A stretch of DNA of 43,496 nucleotides from CAJWPI01 sp964635015 (GCA_964635015.1 CAZWMS010000009.1:1-43496), one strand, 5' to 3'; numbered from the stretch's first letter, positions 26,958 to 36,089 are shown. Numbers and translations: made by a program. Notes: a model not told the origin generated them from the letters alone.

Positions 26958-27647
26958 CTACAACTTCCAATCTATAGAATCTTTTCCAGTCTGTTGAAGA
27001 AATTCATTACACTTAGAAAAGTGTTTATTCCCAAAAAAACCTTTATTTGCAGAAAGAGGAGAAGGGTGAGCTGAAGTTAAAACCAAATGTCTTGATCTAT
27101 CAATTTTAGAAGCTTTTTTGATAGCATAATTACCCCATAGAATGAAGACTATTCCCTCTTTTTGATTTACCAAATCAATAATTCTATCAGTAAATATTTC
27201 CCACCCCATTCCAGCGTGGGAAGCTGGAATTCCCTTTTCAACGGACAATACACTATTTAGCAACAATACACCCTGATTAGCCCAAGATAAAAGTGAACCG
27301 TGTGAGGGAAATTTAATTCCTAGATCAGAATTCAATTCCTTATAAATATTAACAAGAGATGGTGGCTTTTCGACACCTCTGGGAACTGAAAAACATAAGC
27401 CATTTGCTTGACCAATACCATGATATGGATCTTGTCCAAGTATAACTACTTTAACTTTAGAATAAGGAGTTGAATTTAATGCCAAGAACATCTGACTTCC
27501 TTTAGGAAAGATGGTTTTATTTTTTTTTAGTTCAGAAGTTAAGAAATATTTAAGGCTTTTCATATACTCTTTCTGGAACTCAGGAAGAAGGTGTTTTAAC
27601 CAAGAGTCTTCTAATTGAATATAAGAAAATTTATTTTTGTCCGACAT
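26958..27647 (-). CDS. ung: Uracil-DNA glycosylase
   Basis: A 229-residue family 1 enzyme that removes uracil from DNA. The water-activating loop is ILGQDPYHGIGQANGLCFSV near 70-89 with the catalytic Asp. The proline-rich loop VEKPPSLVNIYKEL follows, LLLNSVLSVEKG lies near 128, and the minor-groove loop with the catalytic His is SAHPSPLSANKGFFG near 191. It precedes the DnaA-box region on its left side. Confidence 0.97.
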   Translation of the reverse strand: MSDKNKFSYIQLEDSWLKHLLPEFQKEYMKSLKYFLTSELKKNKTIFPKGSQMFLALNSTPYSKVKVVILGQDPYHGIGQANGLCFSVPRGVEKPPSLVNIYKELNSDLGIKFPSHGSLLSWANQGVLLLNSVLSVEKGIPASHAGMGWEIFTDRIIDLVNQKEGIVFILWGNYAIKKASKIDRSRHLVLTSAHPSPLSANKGFFGNKHFSKCNEFLQQTGKDSIDWKL

Positions 27648-27707
27648 TTATAACTTTAATCTACTATATTACCTGCGCTTTTGTATTACAAAAAAATAAA
27701 ATGATTT

Positions 27708-27730
27708 TTATCCACAAAACCTGTGGATAA
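27708..27730. promoter_or_regulatory. Two inverted perfect DnaA boxes
   Basis: TTATCCACA at 27708-27716 and TGTGGATAA at 27722-27730 are exact inverted copies of the DnaA consensus, separated by five bases. A one-mismatch box (TTTGGATAA) follows four bases later in the same orientation as the second. Confidence 0.75.
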
Positions 27731-28012
27731 CTCTTTGGATAAAATAGTTTTTTGATCTTTAAGTGCTGAATAGTCAGTTTTTTAGGAGATTGTTCATTTT
27801 TTATACTAATATTTTTATTTCTAATAAAAACAATAACTTAAGAAATATTAGATTGTTTCCTTTTTATAATTTAGTTATATTTTTATTTATTTAACTATAT
27901 CTGTTTATCTATGTGTAAAATTATTCAGTTAAAGCATCTGTAAAGCAGTTAAATTTCTTTAAAAAATAATGACATAGAGATGTTACTTTACCTCTTTTTT
28001 AAAATTCTAAAG

Positions 28013-28036
28013 CAAAAAAAAGAACTTTTATAGTTC
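28013..28036 (-). terminator. Candidate rho-independent terminator of serA
   Basis: Read on the minus strand, GAACT and AGTTC pair across a 5-base loop (28022-28036) and are followed directly by a run of eight T (28014-28021). It lies about 75 bases past the serA stop. The stem is short, so strength is uncertain. Confidence 0.5.
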
Positions 28037-28111
28037 GTGTAACCAAAAAGAAATCTTCTATAATTATTCCTACTAAAGACTCTTTGAATAAAGTTCAGTG
28101 AGAATTGACAC

Positions 28112-29299
28112 TTAGTTGATTAGTCTCACATTAATGACATTAACAATAGATCTTAATTTTTTTATTGCTTCATTTTTTACCTCATTTTCAACATCAATAA
28201 GGTTGTAGGCTATATCACCTCGACTAACGTTGGTCATATCAACTATATTTATGCTTAAGTCTCCAAGGCTTGTTGCTATTTGACCTATGATTGCTGGAAC
28301 ATTTATATTTGTTATAGCAATCCTATTCTTAGTACTTCTTGCCACATTTATATTTGGAAAATTTACTGAGTTTCTAATATTGCCATTTTGAAGAAAATCA
28401 GTTAACTGGTCCATTGCCATAACAGCACAATTTACTTCAGCTTGGCTAGTGCTAGCCCCTATATGTGGAAGAAGGAAAACATCCTTCTTTTTATTGGCTC
28501 TTTTAATTAACTCAGGAGTAGGAAAATCTGTAACAAAACTTGATAAATTACCTTTATTTAAAGCTTTTATAACTTCAGAAATGTTTATCACTTCTTGTCT
28601 AGCAAAGTTTAGTAATGCTGACTCATTGCATAAACTTAGAAGTTTAAAGTCTATAAGATTTTCAGTACTTTTAATTGCGGGAATATGTAGAGTTATAAAA
28701 TCGCTAACCCCAAATAGCTCTTCTAAACTTTCCACAGGAATTACTTGGCTCGGTAATTGCCAGGCTGCTTCTACAGATAAAGCGGGATCATAGCCAAATA
28801 CATTCATATCTAGAGCTACCCCCATTCTTGCAACCTTAGAACCTATAGAGCCCAATCCTACAACTCCTAAACTTGAACCAGAAAGCTCCTTTCCTTTAAA
28901 CTTTTTTTTGTTTTCCTCTAAAAAAGGCTCTAGTTCTTTCATGTCTGTTAAGTGAATTAATCCATTAACAAAGTTTATGCTTGAAAGAACATTTCTAGAA
29001 GACAGCAATAACCCTCCTAAAACTAGCTCTTTAACAGCATTTGCATTAGCTCCGGGAGTATTAAAAACCACAATCCCCCTCTTAGAACAACTATCTATAG
29101 GTATATTATTCACTCCAGAACCTGCTCGGGATATTGCCTTTAAAGAGCTCTTTAAAAGGGTTTCTTGAATCTTTGTGCTTCTTACTAAGATGCCATCAGG
29201 ATCATCATTTTGTTCATCTATGATACAATTTGTGCTTTCAATACGATCCAATCCTATGCGAGATATATTGCTATATGTTCTCACTTTATATTTAGACAT
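28112..29299 (-). CDS. serA: D-3-phosphoglycerate dehydrogenase
   Basis: About 395 residues from the ATG at 29297-29299; a TTG four codons upstream would add MEAL, but the GGAAG ribosome site six bases before the ATG favours the shorter form. It oxidises 3-phosphoglycerate to 3-phosphohydroxypyruvate, the first step of serine synthesis. The D-2-hydroxyacid dehydrogenase fold shows SRAGSGVNNIPID near 58-70, the NAD site LGVVGLGSIGSKVARMG near 143-159, and LLPHIGASTSQAE with the catalytic His near 275-287. A C-terminal ACT domain occupies roughly 320-395. Confidence 0.9.
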   Translation of the reverse strand: MSKYKVRTYSNISRIGLDRIESTNCIIDEQNDDPDGILVRSTKIQETLLKSSLKAISRAGSGVNNIPIDSCSKRGIVVFNTPGANANAVKELVLGGLLLSSRNVLSSINFVNGLIHLTDMKELEPFLEENKKKFKGKELSGSSLGVVGLGSIGSKVARMGVALDMNVFGYDPALSVEAAWQLPSQVIPVESLEELFGVSDFITLHIPAIKSTENLIDFKLLSLCNESALLNFARQEVINISEVIKALNKGNLSSFVTDFPTPELIKRANKKKDVFLLPHIGASTSQAEVNCAVMAMDQLTDFLQNGNIRNSVNFPNINVARSTKNRIAITNINVPAIIGQIATSLGDLSINIVDMTNVSRGDIAYNLIDVENEVKNEAIKKLRSIVNVINVRLIN

Positions 29300-29384
29300 T
29301 AAGGCTTCCAAAAAAATGTGAAGCTTATCATTATTTGATTGCTTTCTCGATAAACTATAGAATCCTTTGCCTTTTTGTTAACAG

Positions 29385-30278
29385 ATGACTAGGCATTTTT
29401 TAAATCTTAAGGATTTATCTTCTGAAGAATTAGAAGGTATTATCTTGCATGCTTTATCTCTAAAAAAAGAAAATAGCTATTCTAAAGAACTGGCAGGAAA
29501 GTATTTAGCCCTAGTATTTGAGAAAGCCTCTACGAGAACAAGAATTTCTTTCGAGGTGGCTATGAACCGTTTAGGTGGAGTTGCAAGCTTTCTTCCAACC
29601 AGTGATCTTCATTTAGGAAAAAGAGAATCACTCGAAGACACTTCGCGCGCTATTAGTTCAATGGCTGATGCTATCGTTCTAAGGACGATCTCTCATAAGA
29701 CAATAGAAAGGTTTGCCTCTGTTTCTTCCATACCGGTTATAAACGGTCTAAGTGAGTTATCTCACCCCTGTCAACTTCTTGCTGACATCATGACTTTTTA
29801 TGAATGTAATGGGGACATAAAAGACAAGAAAGTAACTTGGGTAGGTGATTGTAATAATATGTTTTTCAGCTATATGGAAGCTTCAGAGCTAATGGGATTT
29901 AAACTTTCAGTTGCATGCCCAAAGCGCTTTTGGTCCACTGAACGAAAAGTCCTAAATTCTAATGTTAACTTTACTGAAGATTTAAATAAGGCTGCAGAAG
30001 AAAGTGATTTAATAACTACAGATGTGTGGGTGTCAATGGGTGATGAAAAAGAGAGCAAAGAACGCATGAAAGCCTTTAAATCTTTCCAAGTTAATCCTGA
30101 GCTGATGAAACTGGCAAAAAAAAATGCGATTTTTCTACACTGCTTGCCAGCTATAAGAGGTCAAGAGATATCAGAAAATATGCTTGAACATCCAAGGAGT
30201 AAAGTTTGGCAACAAGCAGAAAACAGGGTGCATGCACAAAAAAGCCTCCTTCTTTTTCTTTTAAAGAAGAGTCTATAA
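29385..30278 (+). CDS. argF: Ornithine carbamoyltransferase
   Basis: A 297-residue enzyme joining carbamoyl phosphate and ornithine to citrulline. The carbamoyl-phosphate loop FEKASTRTRISFEVA lies near 45-59, SHPCQLLAD near 126 and HCLPAIRG near 249-256, the last being the ornithine/catalytic Cys motif. No other arginine gene is adjacent. It is divergent from serA and converges on glpK with 11 bases between them. Confidence 0.95.
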   Translation: MTRHFLNLKDLSSEELEGIILHALSLKKENSYSKELAGKYLALVFEKASTRTRISFEVAMNRLGGVASFLPTSDLHLGKRESLEDTSRAISSMADAIVLRTISHKTIERFASVSSIPVINGLSELSHPCQLLADIMTFYECNGDIKDKKVTWVGDCNNMFFSYMEASELMGFKLSVACPKRFWSTERKVLNSNVNFTEDLNKAAEESDLITTDVWVSMGDEKESKERMKAFKSFQVNPELMKLAKKNAIFLHCLPAIRGQEISENMLEHPRSKVWQQAENRVHAQKSLLLFLLKKSL

Positions 30279-30289
30279 TTTTTATTAAT

Positions 30290-31768
30290 TCAAGAAACCT
30301 TTGTCTTTTCGACAGCTTGCAACCATTCTGAGTATTTTTTTCTAAGACCTTGTCCTTTGTTTAAATTAGGATTAAATTTCTTTTTACAGGACCAGTATTT
30401 CTCAAGAAAAGGAAAGTCAGTATATAAACCAGCATGCATACCTGCCAAAAAAGCAGAGCCAAGAGCAGTTGTTTCTTTTATTGAAGGAATTAAGACTGGA
30501 ATATCTAGAGTATCTGTAAGGCATTGAGAAAACCATGAATTCTCTACCATACCCCCATCTATTCTTAACTCAATAAAATTAGCCCCATCTTTCTGCATTG
30601 AGTCTAACAAGTCTTTAGTTTGAAAGGCTATTGATTCTAATGTTGCTGCTGTTATATCAGCCTTATTAGACTTCCTTGTTAGTCCATAGATTGCTCCTCT
30701 GGCGTTTGGATCCCAATGGGGTGCCCCTAAACCTGTAAAGGCTGGAACAACTAGCACCACAGAATCCTTATTTCTTATTTTAATTAATTCTTCACAATCA
30801 CTAGCCTTCTCAAAAAAATTTAAACCATCTCTTAACCATTGGATTGCCGAGCCTGCTATAAAAATGCTACCTTCAATACCATACGTTGTCTTACCTTTAA
30901 TCTTGTAGGCAATTGTAGACAAAAGCTTATTCTCTGAGGTTATAATTTCAGCCCCTGTATTGAGCAAAATAAAACAACCTGTGCCGTAGGTGCTCTTCGC
31001 CTCCCCTTCCTTAAAACAACACTGACCAATTAATGCTGCTTGCTGATCACCTGCCACACCACCAATACCTATTCTCCCTCCAAATATCTCTGTAGTCCCA
31101 AAATCATGAACATTTTCACAAACCTCTGGAAGAATGCTAAAAGGGATATTAAATAGATCCAATAAATCCTTATCCCAACAATTTTCTTTTATGTTATACA
31201 GCATAGTCCTTGAGGCATTTGTGACATCAGTTTTATGCTCCTTTCCTTCAGTTAATCTCCAAACAAGAAAGCTATCAACAGTTCCAAAAGCTAGCTTCCC
31301 CTTCTTTGCCTTTTCTCTTGCCCCTTGAACATTGTCTAACAACCAACAGATCTTGCTAGCTGAGAAATAGGGATCTATAAGAAGACCCGTACTTTCTTGA
31401 ACTAAGGCCTCTATATTGTCTTTCTTTAAGTTATTGCAGAAATCAGCAGTCCTTCTATCTTGCCAAACTATGGCAGGATAAATAGCCTCTCCTGTTTCTC
31501 TATCCCATATTAAAGTAGTTTCTCTCTGGTTGGTAATTCCTATCGAAGCTATGTCAGAAGGAGAAAGATTATTCTTTTCAATTAATCTTTTAGTAACTTT
31601 AAAAACTGAATCCCAAATCTCATTAGGGTCATGCTCAACCCAGCCATCATTTGGAAAGCTCTGCTTAAATTCTCTCTGTTCTATGCTAATCAGAGTGAAA
31701 TCGTTTTTAAAGAGAATAGCGCGAGAACTTGTGGTTCCTTGGTCAATAGAAATAATCTTTTTGTTCAT
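30290..31768 (-). CDS. glpK: Glycerol kinase
   Basis: A 492-residue FGGY-family kinase making glycerol-3-phosphate. The N-terminal loop is SIDQGTTSSRAILF, the substrate region NQRETTLIWDRETG near 82, the conserved stretch GVAGDQQAALIGQ near 257, and VLVVPAFTGLGAPHWDPNARG near 335-355. It is divergent from nrdA. No glpF or glpD is next to it. Its product feeds PlsB, encoded about 17 kb away. Confidence 0.96.
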   Translation of the reverse strand: MNKKIISIDQGTTSSRAILFKNDFTLISIEQREFKQSFPNDGWVEHDPNEIWDSVFKVTKRLIEKNNLSPSDIASIGITNQRETTLIWDRETGEAIYPAIVWQDRRTADFCNNLKKDNIEALVQESTGLLIDPYFSASKICWLLDNVQGAREKAKKGKLAFGTVDSFLVWRLTEGKEHKTDVTNASRTMLYNIKENCWDKDLLDLFNIPFSILPEVCENVHDFGTTEIFGGRIGIGGVAGDQQAALIGQCCFKEGEAKSTYGTGCFILLNTGAEIITSENKLLSTIAYKIKGKTTYGIEGSIFIAGSAIQWLRDGLNFFEKASDCEELIKIRNKDSVVLVVPAFTGLGAPHWDPNARGAIYGLTRKSNKADITAATLESIAFQTKDLLDSMQKDGANFIELRIDGGMVENSWFSQCLTDTLDIPVLIPSIKETTALGSAFLAGMHAGLYTDFPFLEKYWSCKKKFNPNLNKGQGLRKKYSEWLQAVEKTKVS

Positions 31769-31828
31769 TTGTTAAATAAAGAATAAGCAAAGTAAAGCAT
31801 AAAATAGATAAATAAAGTAGTTAAAAGG

Positions 31829-31837
31829 TTATCCACA
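31829..31837. promoter_or_regulatory. DnaA box upstream of nrdAB
   Basis: A perfect TTATCCACA lies 146 bases upstream of the nrdA ATG in the glpK/nrdA divergent gap. In E. coli DnaA binds the nrdAB promoter and tunes it to the cell cycle; the same arrangement is plausible here. Confidence 0.6.
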
Positions 31838-31887
31838 GAAAATACACAGAACTTTGTAGTATTTATTGTATTGTAATTTATCGAAAA

Positions 31888-31935
31888 ACACAGTATCTTG
31901 TGTTACTAATATTAAAGAAACACTATATATAGTAA
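31888..31935 (+). promoter_or_regulatory. Pair of NrdR boxes upstream of nrdAB
   Basis: ACACAGTATCTTGTGT (31888-31903) and ACACTATATATAGTAA (31920-31935) both match the palindromic NrdR consensus around CwATATwG. Their starts are 32 bases apart, three helical turns, the spacing known for NrdR box pairs. The second ends 47 bases before the nrdA ATG. NrdR itself is not encoded in the window. Confidence 0.8.
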
Positions 31936-31982
31936 TATTGAAGAAAAATTCATAACAGGAAAAGGCAAAAGAAGAGGAAGAA

Positions 31983-34841
31983 ATGGAAGCAAGAACAGAT
32001 ACTGAAAACGAAGAAAGATCAAATCAAGAAGTCCAAGAAAACAAAGAGCATGCTATAGCACCAGGGCAAATGAGGGTAATAAAAAGAAACGGTTCTGTAG
32101 TTTCCTACGACGCAGAAAAAATAGCCATAGCAATTACTAAAGCCTTTCTAGCTGTAGAAGGAGGGGCAGCAGCAGCATCTACAAGGATACATAACAAGGT
32201 AAATAATCTAGCAAATTCAGTAACTAATACTTTTCAAAGAAGGATGCCTTCTGGGGGCACCCTTCATATTGAAGAAATACAAGACCAAGTAGAGCTCGAG
32301 TTAATGCGTTCAGGAGAACAAAAAGTTGCAAGAACTTATGTTCTATATAGAGAAGAAAGAAAGAAAATAAGAAAACAGGAAGAAAAACCACAAGAAAGAG
32401 AAAAAGAACAGGAGAGGACAGTAACAGTTGTCCTTGAAAATGGTAAACAGACTCAACTAGACACCCATAGATTAAATAAAATGGTTAAAGAAGCTTGTGA
32501 AGGGTTAGAAGGAACATCGGCAGAAGAGATAATAAAAGAAGCAACCAAGAACCTCTACGATGGCGTTTCAATTTCAGATGTAAGAACTTCCTTGGTTATG
32601 ACAGCACGAACTTTGGTAGAAAAAGAACCAAACTATACCTATACAACCGCAAGAATACTTCTTGATAACCTTAGAACAGAAGCCTTAACCTACCTAAATA
32701 TAAAAGAAGAAGCAACTCAGAAAGAGATGGAAAGGATATACCCAAAAGCTCTGGTCTCCTTCATTAAGAAAGGTATAGAGAATGGGATACTTAATCCAGA
32801 ACTAAACAATTTAGATATTGCAAAACTGGGAACAGCTATAAAACCAGAAAGAGATAAGAACTTTACTTACCTGAGTCTGCAAACTCTATATGACAGGTAT
32901 TTTATTCATAAAGAAAGTGTTCGTTATGAATTACCACAAATATTTTTTATGAGAGTTGCAATGGGCCTAGCACTTGGTGAAGAAAATAGAGAAGAAAAAG
33001 CAATAGAGTTCTACGATCTCCTGTCCAAATTTGACTACATGAGCTCAACTCCAACTTTATTTAATGCAGGAACAAAACACTCCCAACTTTCATCTTGCTA
33101 TTTAACTACGGTGCCAGATGACCTGCTTGGTATTTATGGTGCAATCCAAGACAACGCAATGCTATCTAAATGGGCGGGAGGACTAGGAAATGACTGGACG
33201 CCAGTAAGAGGGCTAGGATCACAAATAAAGGGAACAAATGGTAAATCACAGGGAGTAGTTCCTTTCCTTAAGGTGGTCAATGATACTGCAGTTGCAGTAA
33301 ACCAAGGAGGGAAAAGAAAGGGGGCAGTTTGCTCATACTTGGAAACATGGCATATAGACATAGAAGAGTTCTTAGAACTTAGAAAGAATACAGGAGATGA
33401 CAGAAGAAGAACACATGACATGAATACAGCAAACTGGATACCAGATTTGTTTATGAAAAGAGTGTCTGAGGAAAAGTATTGGACCTTGTTCTCTCCTAAT
33501 GATACCCCTGATTTACATGATCTGTATGGCAAGGAATTTGAAGAAAGGTATGAACTTTATGAAAATCAAACCGAGACAGGAGAAATACAACACTTTAAAA
33601 AAGTAGAAGCAACAGAGCTATGGAAAAAGATACTTTCCATGTTGTTTGAAACTGGACACCCATGGATAACATTTAAAGATGTATGCAACTTACGATCTCC
33701 CCAACAACATACAGGAGTGGTTCATTCTTCAAATCTTTGTACAGAAATAACATTAAATACAAGTAAAGACGAAATAGCAGTTTGCAATCTAGGATCAGTA
33801 AATCTAACCCACCATATTAAAGAAGGAAAGCTAGATGAAAAAAAGCTAGAACAAACAATAAATACAGCTATACGAATGTTAGACAATGTAATTGACATAA
33901 ATTACTACGCTGTTAGGGCCGCTGAAACATCAAACATGAAACATAGACCTATAGGACTTGGAATCATGGGCTTTCATGATGCCCTATATATGCTTGAAGT
34001 CCCCTATGCTTCTGAGGAAGCAATAGAATTTGCAGATAGATCAATGGAGATGGTCAGTTATTTTGCTATTCAAGCATCAAGTAATCTTGCAAAAGAAAGA
34101 GGTAATTATGATTCATTCAAAGGGTCTCTCTGGAGCAAGGGTGTATTACCAATAGATTCCCTAAAGATTCTTAAAGAAAATAGAGGGGAAAATTATATAG
34201 ATATCGATGAAAGCTGTGTCATGGATTGGGATTCTCTAAGAGAAAAAGTAAAAAACCAGGGAATGCGAAACTCAAACGTAATGGCAATTGCACCAACAGC
34301 AACTATAGCTAACATCACAGGTATATCACAATCTATAGAACCTACTTATCAAAATCTATATGTTAAATCGAACTTATCAGGAGAATTCACTGTAGCTAAC
34401 TTACATTTGGTTAATTCTCTTAAAGCTCTCGGTCTTTGGGATTCTGTTATGTTAAACGACCTGAAATATTACGATGGAAGTGTAGAAAAAATAGCAAGAG
34501 TTCCAGAAAAACTAAAAGAACTTTATGCAACAGCATTCGAGATAGAACCTAAATGGCTAGTAGATGCAGCAAGTAGAAGGCAAAAATGGATAGACCAAAG
34601 CCAATCCCTCAATTTATATATCAGCGAACCCGATGGAAAAAAGCTAGATGTTATGTACAGGATGGCTTGGCTTAGAGGTCTAAAAACCACCTACTATTTA
34701 AGGTCAAGAGGTGCAACAACAGCAGAAAAGTCAACTATATCTACAGGAGAGCTAAATGCTGTAACAGCAGGAATAGAGCAAAACTCACCTGCAGTTGCAG
34801 CTTGTTCAATTACTGATCCAGATTGTGAGGCGTGTGAATAA
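31983..34841 (+). CDS. nrdA: Class I ribonucleotide reductase, alpha subunit NrdA
   Basis: A 952-residue large subunit, reducing ribonucleoside diphosphates to deoxy forms. Two ATP-cone domains stand at the N-terminus (about 31-125 and 147-235), where E. coli NrdA has one. The active-site barrel follows, with LSSCYLTTVPDD near 370 (first redox Cys), NQGGKRKGAVCSYLETW near 440, HSSNLCTEI near 581 (radical Cys) and APTATIANITGIS near 772. The C-terminal tail ends in C-E-A-C-E, the thioredoxin-reducible pair. A GAAGAGGAAG ribosome site precedes the ATG. Confidence 0.96.
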   Translation: MEARTDTENEERSNQEVQENKEHAIAPGQMRVIKRNGSVVSYDAEKIAIAITKAFLAVEGGAAAASTRIHNKVNNLANSVTNTFQRRMPSGGTLHIEEIQDQVELELMRSGEQKVARTYVLYREERKKIRKQEEKPQEREKEQERTVTVVLENGKQTQLDTHRLNKMVKEACEGLEGTSAEEIIKEATKNLYDGVSISDVRTSLVMTARTLVEKEPNYTYTTARILLDNLRTEALTYLNIKEEATQKEMERIYPKALVSFIKKGIENGILNPELNNLDIAKLGTAIKPERDKNFTYLSLQTLYDRYFIHKESVRYELPQIFFMRVAMGLALGEENREEKAIEFYDLLSKFDYMSSTPTLFNAGTKHSQLSSCYLTTVPDDLLGIYGAIQDNAMLSKWAGGLGNDWTPVRGLGSQIKGTNGKSQGVVPFLKVVNDTAVAVNQGGKRKGAVCSYLETWHIDIEEFLELRKNTGDDRRRTHDMNTANWIPDLFMKRVSEEKYWTLFSPNDTPDLHDLYGKEFEERYELYENQTETGEIQHFKKVEATELWKKILSMLFETGHPWITFKDVCNLRSPQQHTGVVHSSNLCTEITLNTSKDEIAVCNLGSVNLTHHIKEGKLDEKKLEQTINTAIRMLDNVIDINYYAVRAAETSNMKHRPIGLGIMGFHDALYMLEVPYASEEAIEFADRSMEMVSYFAIQASSNLAKERGNYDSFKGSLWSKGVLPIDSLKILKENRGENYIDIDESCVMDWDSLREKVKNQGMRNSNVMAIAPTATIANITGISQSIEPTYQNLYVKSNLSGEFTVANLHLVNSLKALGLWDSVMLNDLKYYDGSVEKIARVPEKLKELYATAFEIEPKWLVDAASRRQKWIDQSQSLNLYISEPDGKKLDVMYRMAWLRGLKTTYYLRSRGATTAEKSTISTGELNAVTAGIEQNSPAVAACSITDPDCEACE

Positions 34842-34857
34842 TGCTTAAGGAGGAAAA

Positions 34858-36087
34858 ATGTTAAGTTGGGAAGAATTTGAATCAAATAAAAAAGATGTAA
34901 AGGAAAATACAACTAAACCAGAAAAGAAAGAAGCTCTTGTGCAGGACGTAGAAGACTTTGAAAAACCTAAGGAGTCAAAGGGAAATAAAAAAGACAGAGT
35001 TGAAAGGGCAAAGCAAGCTGTTGCTAATTTCGATAGAAAAATAGGTGAGGAAACTTTGGCAGGAATGTCTACACGGGTCCAGGTTGACCAAAAGGCCATG
35101 ATCAACTGTAGAGCAGACTTGAATCAACTTGTTCCCTTTAAATATGACTGGGCATGGCAGAAATATCTAGACGGATGTGCTAATCACTGGATGCCGCAAG
35201 AAATTAACATGACACAAGATATAGCTCTATGGAAATCTGAAGATGGTCTAACTGAAGATGAGAGATTAATAGTTAAACGTAATATGGGTTTCTTTGCGAC
35301 AGCAGACTCTCTCGTAGCCAACAACCTAGTTTTGTCAACATACAAACACATAACTAATCCTGAGTGTCGTCAATACATTCTTAGACAAAGCTTTGAAGAG
35401 GCCATTCATACACATGCCTATCAACATGTCATTGAATCCTTAGGAATGGATGAAGGAGAAATCTTCAATATGTACAGAGAGATTCCTTCCGTGGCTAGAA
35501 AGGCTTCTTGGGGACTAGAATTTACAAAAGAGCTAGATGACCCTCATTTTAAAACTGGAGAGGTAGAGCAAGATAAAAAACTTTTAAGAAATTTAATCGC
35601 TTTTTACTGTGTGCTTGAAGGAATTTTCTTCTACTGCGGATTTACACAAATTCTTTCAATGGGAAGAAGGAATAAAATGACAGGAACATCTGAACAATTT
35701 CAGTACATTTTGAGAGATGAGTCAATGCACTTAAATTTTGGTATAGACATGATCAATCAAATTAAATTGGAAAATCCTCATTTGTGGGACGAAAAAATGC
35801 AAGACCAAGCAGCAGCAATGATTTTACAGGGCATGGAACTGGAAATTGAGTACGCTAGAGACACAATGCCAAGAGGAGTTCTCGGCATGAATGCTAACAT
35901 GATGGAAGAATACTTAAACTACATAGCTAATAGAAGATTAGTCCAACTAGGATTGCCCGAAGAATATCCTAAAGCAGAAAACCCCTTTCCTTGGATGTCC
36001 GAAATCATGGACCTAAGAAAGGAAAAGAATTTCTTTGAAACTAGGGTAATTGAGTATCAAACGGGAGGTGCACTTAGTTGGGACTAA
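34858..36087 (+). CDS. nrdB: Class I ribonucleotide reductase, beta subunit NrdB
   Basis: A 409-residue diiron-tyrosyl radical subunit. The iron ligands and radical Tyr are visible: the Asp in MTQDIALW near 123, FEEAIHTHAYQHV near 179-191 (Glu, His and Tyr of the E-x2-H-x3-Y motif), the Glu in VLEGIFFYCGF near 253, and RDESMHLNFG near 286 (Glu and His). The tyrosine argues for an iron-tyrosyl (subclass Ia-like) cofactor. The first 60 residues are a charged Lys/Glu-rich extension not in E. coli NrdB. A strong AAGGAGG site lies just before the ATG, 16 bases after nrdA. Confidence 0.95.
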   Translation: MLSWEEFESNKKDVKENTTKPEKKEALVQDVEDFEKPKESKGNKKDRVERAKQAVANFDRKIGEETLAGMSTRVQVDQKAMINCRADLNQLVPFKYDWAWQKYLDGCANHWMPQEINMTQDIALWKSEDGLTEDERLIVKRNMGFFATADSLVANNLVLSTYKHITNPECRQYILRQSFEEAIHTHAYQHVIESLGMDEGEIFNMYREIPSVARKASWGLEFTKELDDPHFKTGEVEQDKKLLRNLIAFYCVLEGIFFYCGFTQILSMGRRNKMTGTSEQFQYILRDESMHLNFGIDMINQIKLENPHLWDEKMQDQAAAMILQGMELEIEYARDTMPRGVLGMNANMMEEYLNYIANRRLVQLGLPEEYPKAENPFPWMSEIMDLRKEKNFFETRVIEYQTGGALSWD

Positions 36088-36089
36088 AT

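Larger units (their letters stand above)
27648..28111. other. AT-rich gene-free region, candidate replication origin
   Basis: This is the only stretch over 300 bases without a gene. Two perfect DnaA boxes face each other near its left end (27708-27716 and 27722-27730). TTTGGATAA follows at 27734-27742, and TGTGTAAAA at 27912-27920 is a relaxed match to TTWTNCACA on the minus strand. Between about 27781 and 27960 the sequence is almost entirely A and T, as expected of a DNA unwinding element. Gene direction changes around here from mostly leftward to mostly rightward. The serA terminator candidate lies at its right end. A regulatory region with DnaA binding is the alternative. Confidence 0.45.

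Noticed and set aside
28085..28098. Small inverted repeat TGAA-N5-TTCA downstream of serA
   Set aside because: A four-base stem is expected by chance, and the hairpin with T-run at 28013-28036 is the better terminator.
27648..28111. Possible CRISPR array or small RNA gene in the AT-rich gap
   Set aside because: There are no regularly spaced repeats and no stable structured segment apart from the short serA terminator candidate.
33134..33532. Open frame of 132 codons opposite nrdA, and similar antisense frames over secD, lepA, plsB and argF
   Set aside because: They are shadows of well-conserved genes on the other strand, with no ribosome sites or recognisable domains.
36078..36089. Earlier TTG start for the glycerophosphodiesterase
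   Set aside because: It would overlap nrdB, and the family begins at the ATG at 36090 just before the conserved HRG motif.
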